Source: Prevotella sp. (GTDB lineage Bacteria; Bacteroidota; Bacteroidia; Bacteroidales; Bacteroidaceae). Taken from it: a stretch of 8,186 bases of DNA. The first letter of the stretch is position 1; each line of letters opens with the position of its first letter. The stretch is taken from NCBI GenBank assembly GCA_017623335.1, contig JAGAPI010000303.1, positions 1 to 8,186 on the forward strand, in the 5' to 3' direction. Made by a program: the position numbers and the translations under genes. Shown piece after piece: positions 7,603 through 8,186 of this stretch. The notes under the pieces were generated by a model. The model ran no database searches, was not told the origin of the DNA, and saw only the letters and a program-made list of their open reading frames with translations.

Positions 7603-8186
7603 ATGACAGAAGTATGGATTTGTGCTTCGGGGCTGTTCGGCGCAACGGTAATAGGCGCCATCCTCGGATTTACAATAAAGAATCTTTCGCATAAATGCAA
7701 CGACATGATACTGGGCTTTTGCGCCGGCATCATGTTGTCGGCATCTGTTGTGGGACTGATTATGCCGGCATTCGACCAAAGTCCTGCCGGCAACTGGTGG
7801 ATTATCGCGGCAAGCGTAATGGGCGGCGCACTGTTCCTGAACATTCTCGACCTCGTCACCCCACACCTGCACCGTCTCACCGGTCTGGACCCGGAGAAGC
7901 ACAGCCATAACAGCACCATAAACCGCATTCTGCTGTTTGTCATGGCAATAGCCCTGCACAAACTGCCCGAAGGCATGGCGGCAGGCGTGAGCATAAGCGA
8001 CAATGCCGACGGCACAGCCTCGTGGGCTGTATCGTTCGGCATTGCACTGCAAAACATTCCCGAAGGCATGGTGGTCATTGCTCCCTTGTTGCTGGCTGGA
8101 GTCACCCGCATGCGCACTTTCATCATATCCGTGTGCATCGGTGTGCTTGAGATTGCAGGAGTGCTCACAGGCTACGCTCTCGGCTC
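7603..8186 (+). CDS. ZIP-family divalent metal transporter (GufA/ZIP11-like), 5' part (3' end outside window)
   Basis: ZIP proteins move Zn2+, Fe2+ or related ions into the cytoplasm across the inner membrane. The frame is open from ATG at 7603 to the right edge (194 full codons), 29 nt after the GH3 stop. Hydrophobic helices are evident near 5-25, 35-57, 66-86, 106-130, 142-166 and from about 172. The TM4 signature is HKLPEGMAAGVS at 119-130 and the TM5 signature is QNIPEGM at 150-156. The TM5 glutamine followed by asparagine points to the GufA/ZIP11 group that includes Bordetella BbZIP. E183 in GVLEIAG matches the conserved TM6 acidic residue. The TM3-TM4 loop has scattered histidines (H88, H90, H100, H102) but no long His run. 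K120 replaces the usual asparagine of the HNxPEG motif. Metal specificity cannot be read from sequence. It is probably unrelated to pectin use. Confidence 0.9.
   Translation, partial: MTEVWICASGLFGATVIGAILGFTIKNLSHKCNDMILGFCAGIMLSASVVGLIMPAFDQSPAGNWWIIAASVMGGALFLNILDLVTPHLHRLTGLDPEKHSHNSTINRILLFVMAIALHKLPEGMAAGVSISDNADGTASWAVSFGIALQNIPEGMVVIAPLLLAGVTRMRTFIISVCIGVLEIAGVLTGYALG

Noticed and set aside
7353..8168. Long minus-strand ORF (271 codons) opposite the GH3 end and the transporter
   Set aside because: It overlaps two clearly recognisable plus-strand genes across their junction, and its product shows no recognisable domain.

Overview
The window reads as a chromosomal segment from a Bacteroidales bacterium, most likely a Prevotella/Segatella-type member of the Prevotellaceae. 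This is inferred from the protein families, from A-rich translation leaders without a clear Shine-Dalgarno sequence, from the C-terminal tail on the secreted lyase, and from repeat-laden junctions. No marker gene fixes the genus. All five genes lie on the plus strand.

Layout: (1) The 3' part of ligA (NAD+-dependent DNA ligase) runs from the left edge to 1193. (2) A 118-nt gap holds eight copies of a degenerate 9-bp tandem repeat. (3) At 1312-3381 is a secreted family 1 pectate lyase with a thrombospondin-type calcium repeat, an unidentified C-terminal module and a short sorting-like tail. (4) At 3399-4847 is a GH28 polygalacturonase; three 24-bp repeats sit between its upstream ATG and its signal-peptide core. 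(5) A 155-nt gap is filled by a long inverted repeat built from 10-bp tandem units. (6) At 5003-7573 is a secreted GH3 enzyme of beta-xylosidase type with a PA14 insertion. (7) After 29 nt, at 7603, a ZIP-family (GufA/ZIP11-like) metal transporter begins and runs off the right edge.

The three middle genes form a small pectin-degrading cluster. The lyase and polygalacturonase would cut homogalacturonan, by elimination and hydrolysis respectively, and the GH3 enzyme could remove terminal xylose or other side-chain sugars. All three carry export signals and are closely spaced, so co-transcription is plausible. No SusC/SusD pair, sugar transporter or regulator is visible. LigA and the ZIP transporter look like unrelated neighbours.

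I do not see a clearly new enzymatic system. The most unusual signal is at the gene junctions: each of the three gaps from ligA to the GH3 gene carries its own short tandem array (9, 24 and 10 bp units), two of them able to fold, and one apparently absorbed into a coding region.
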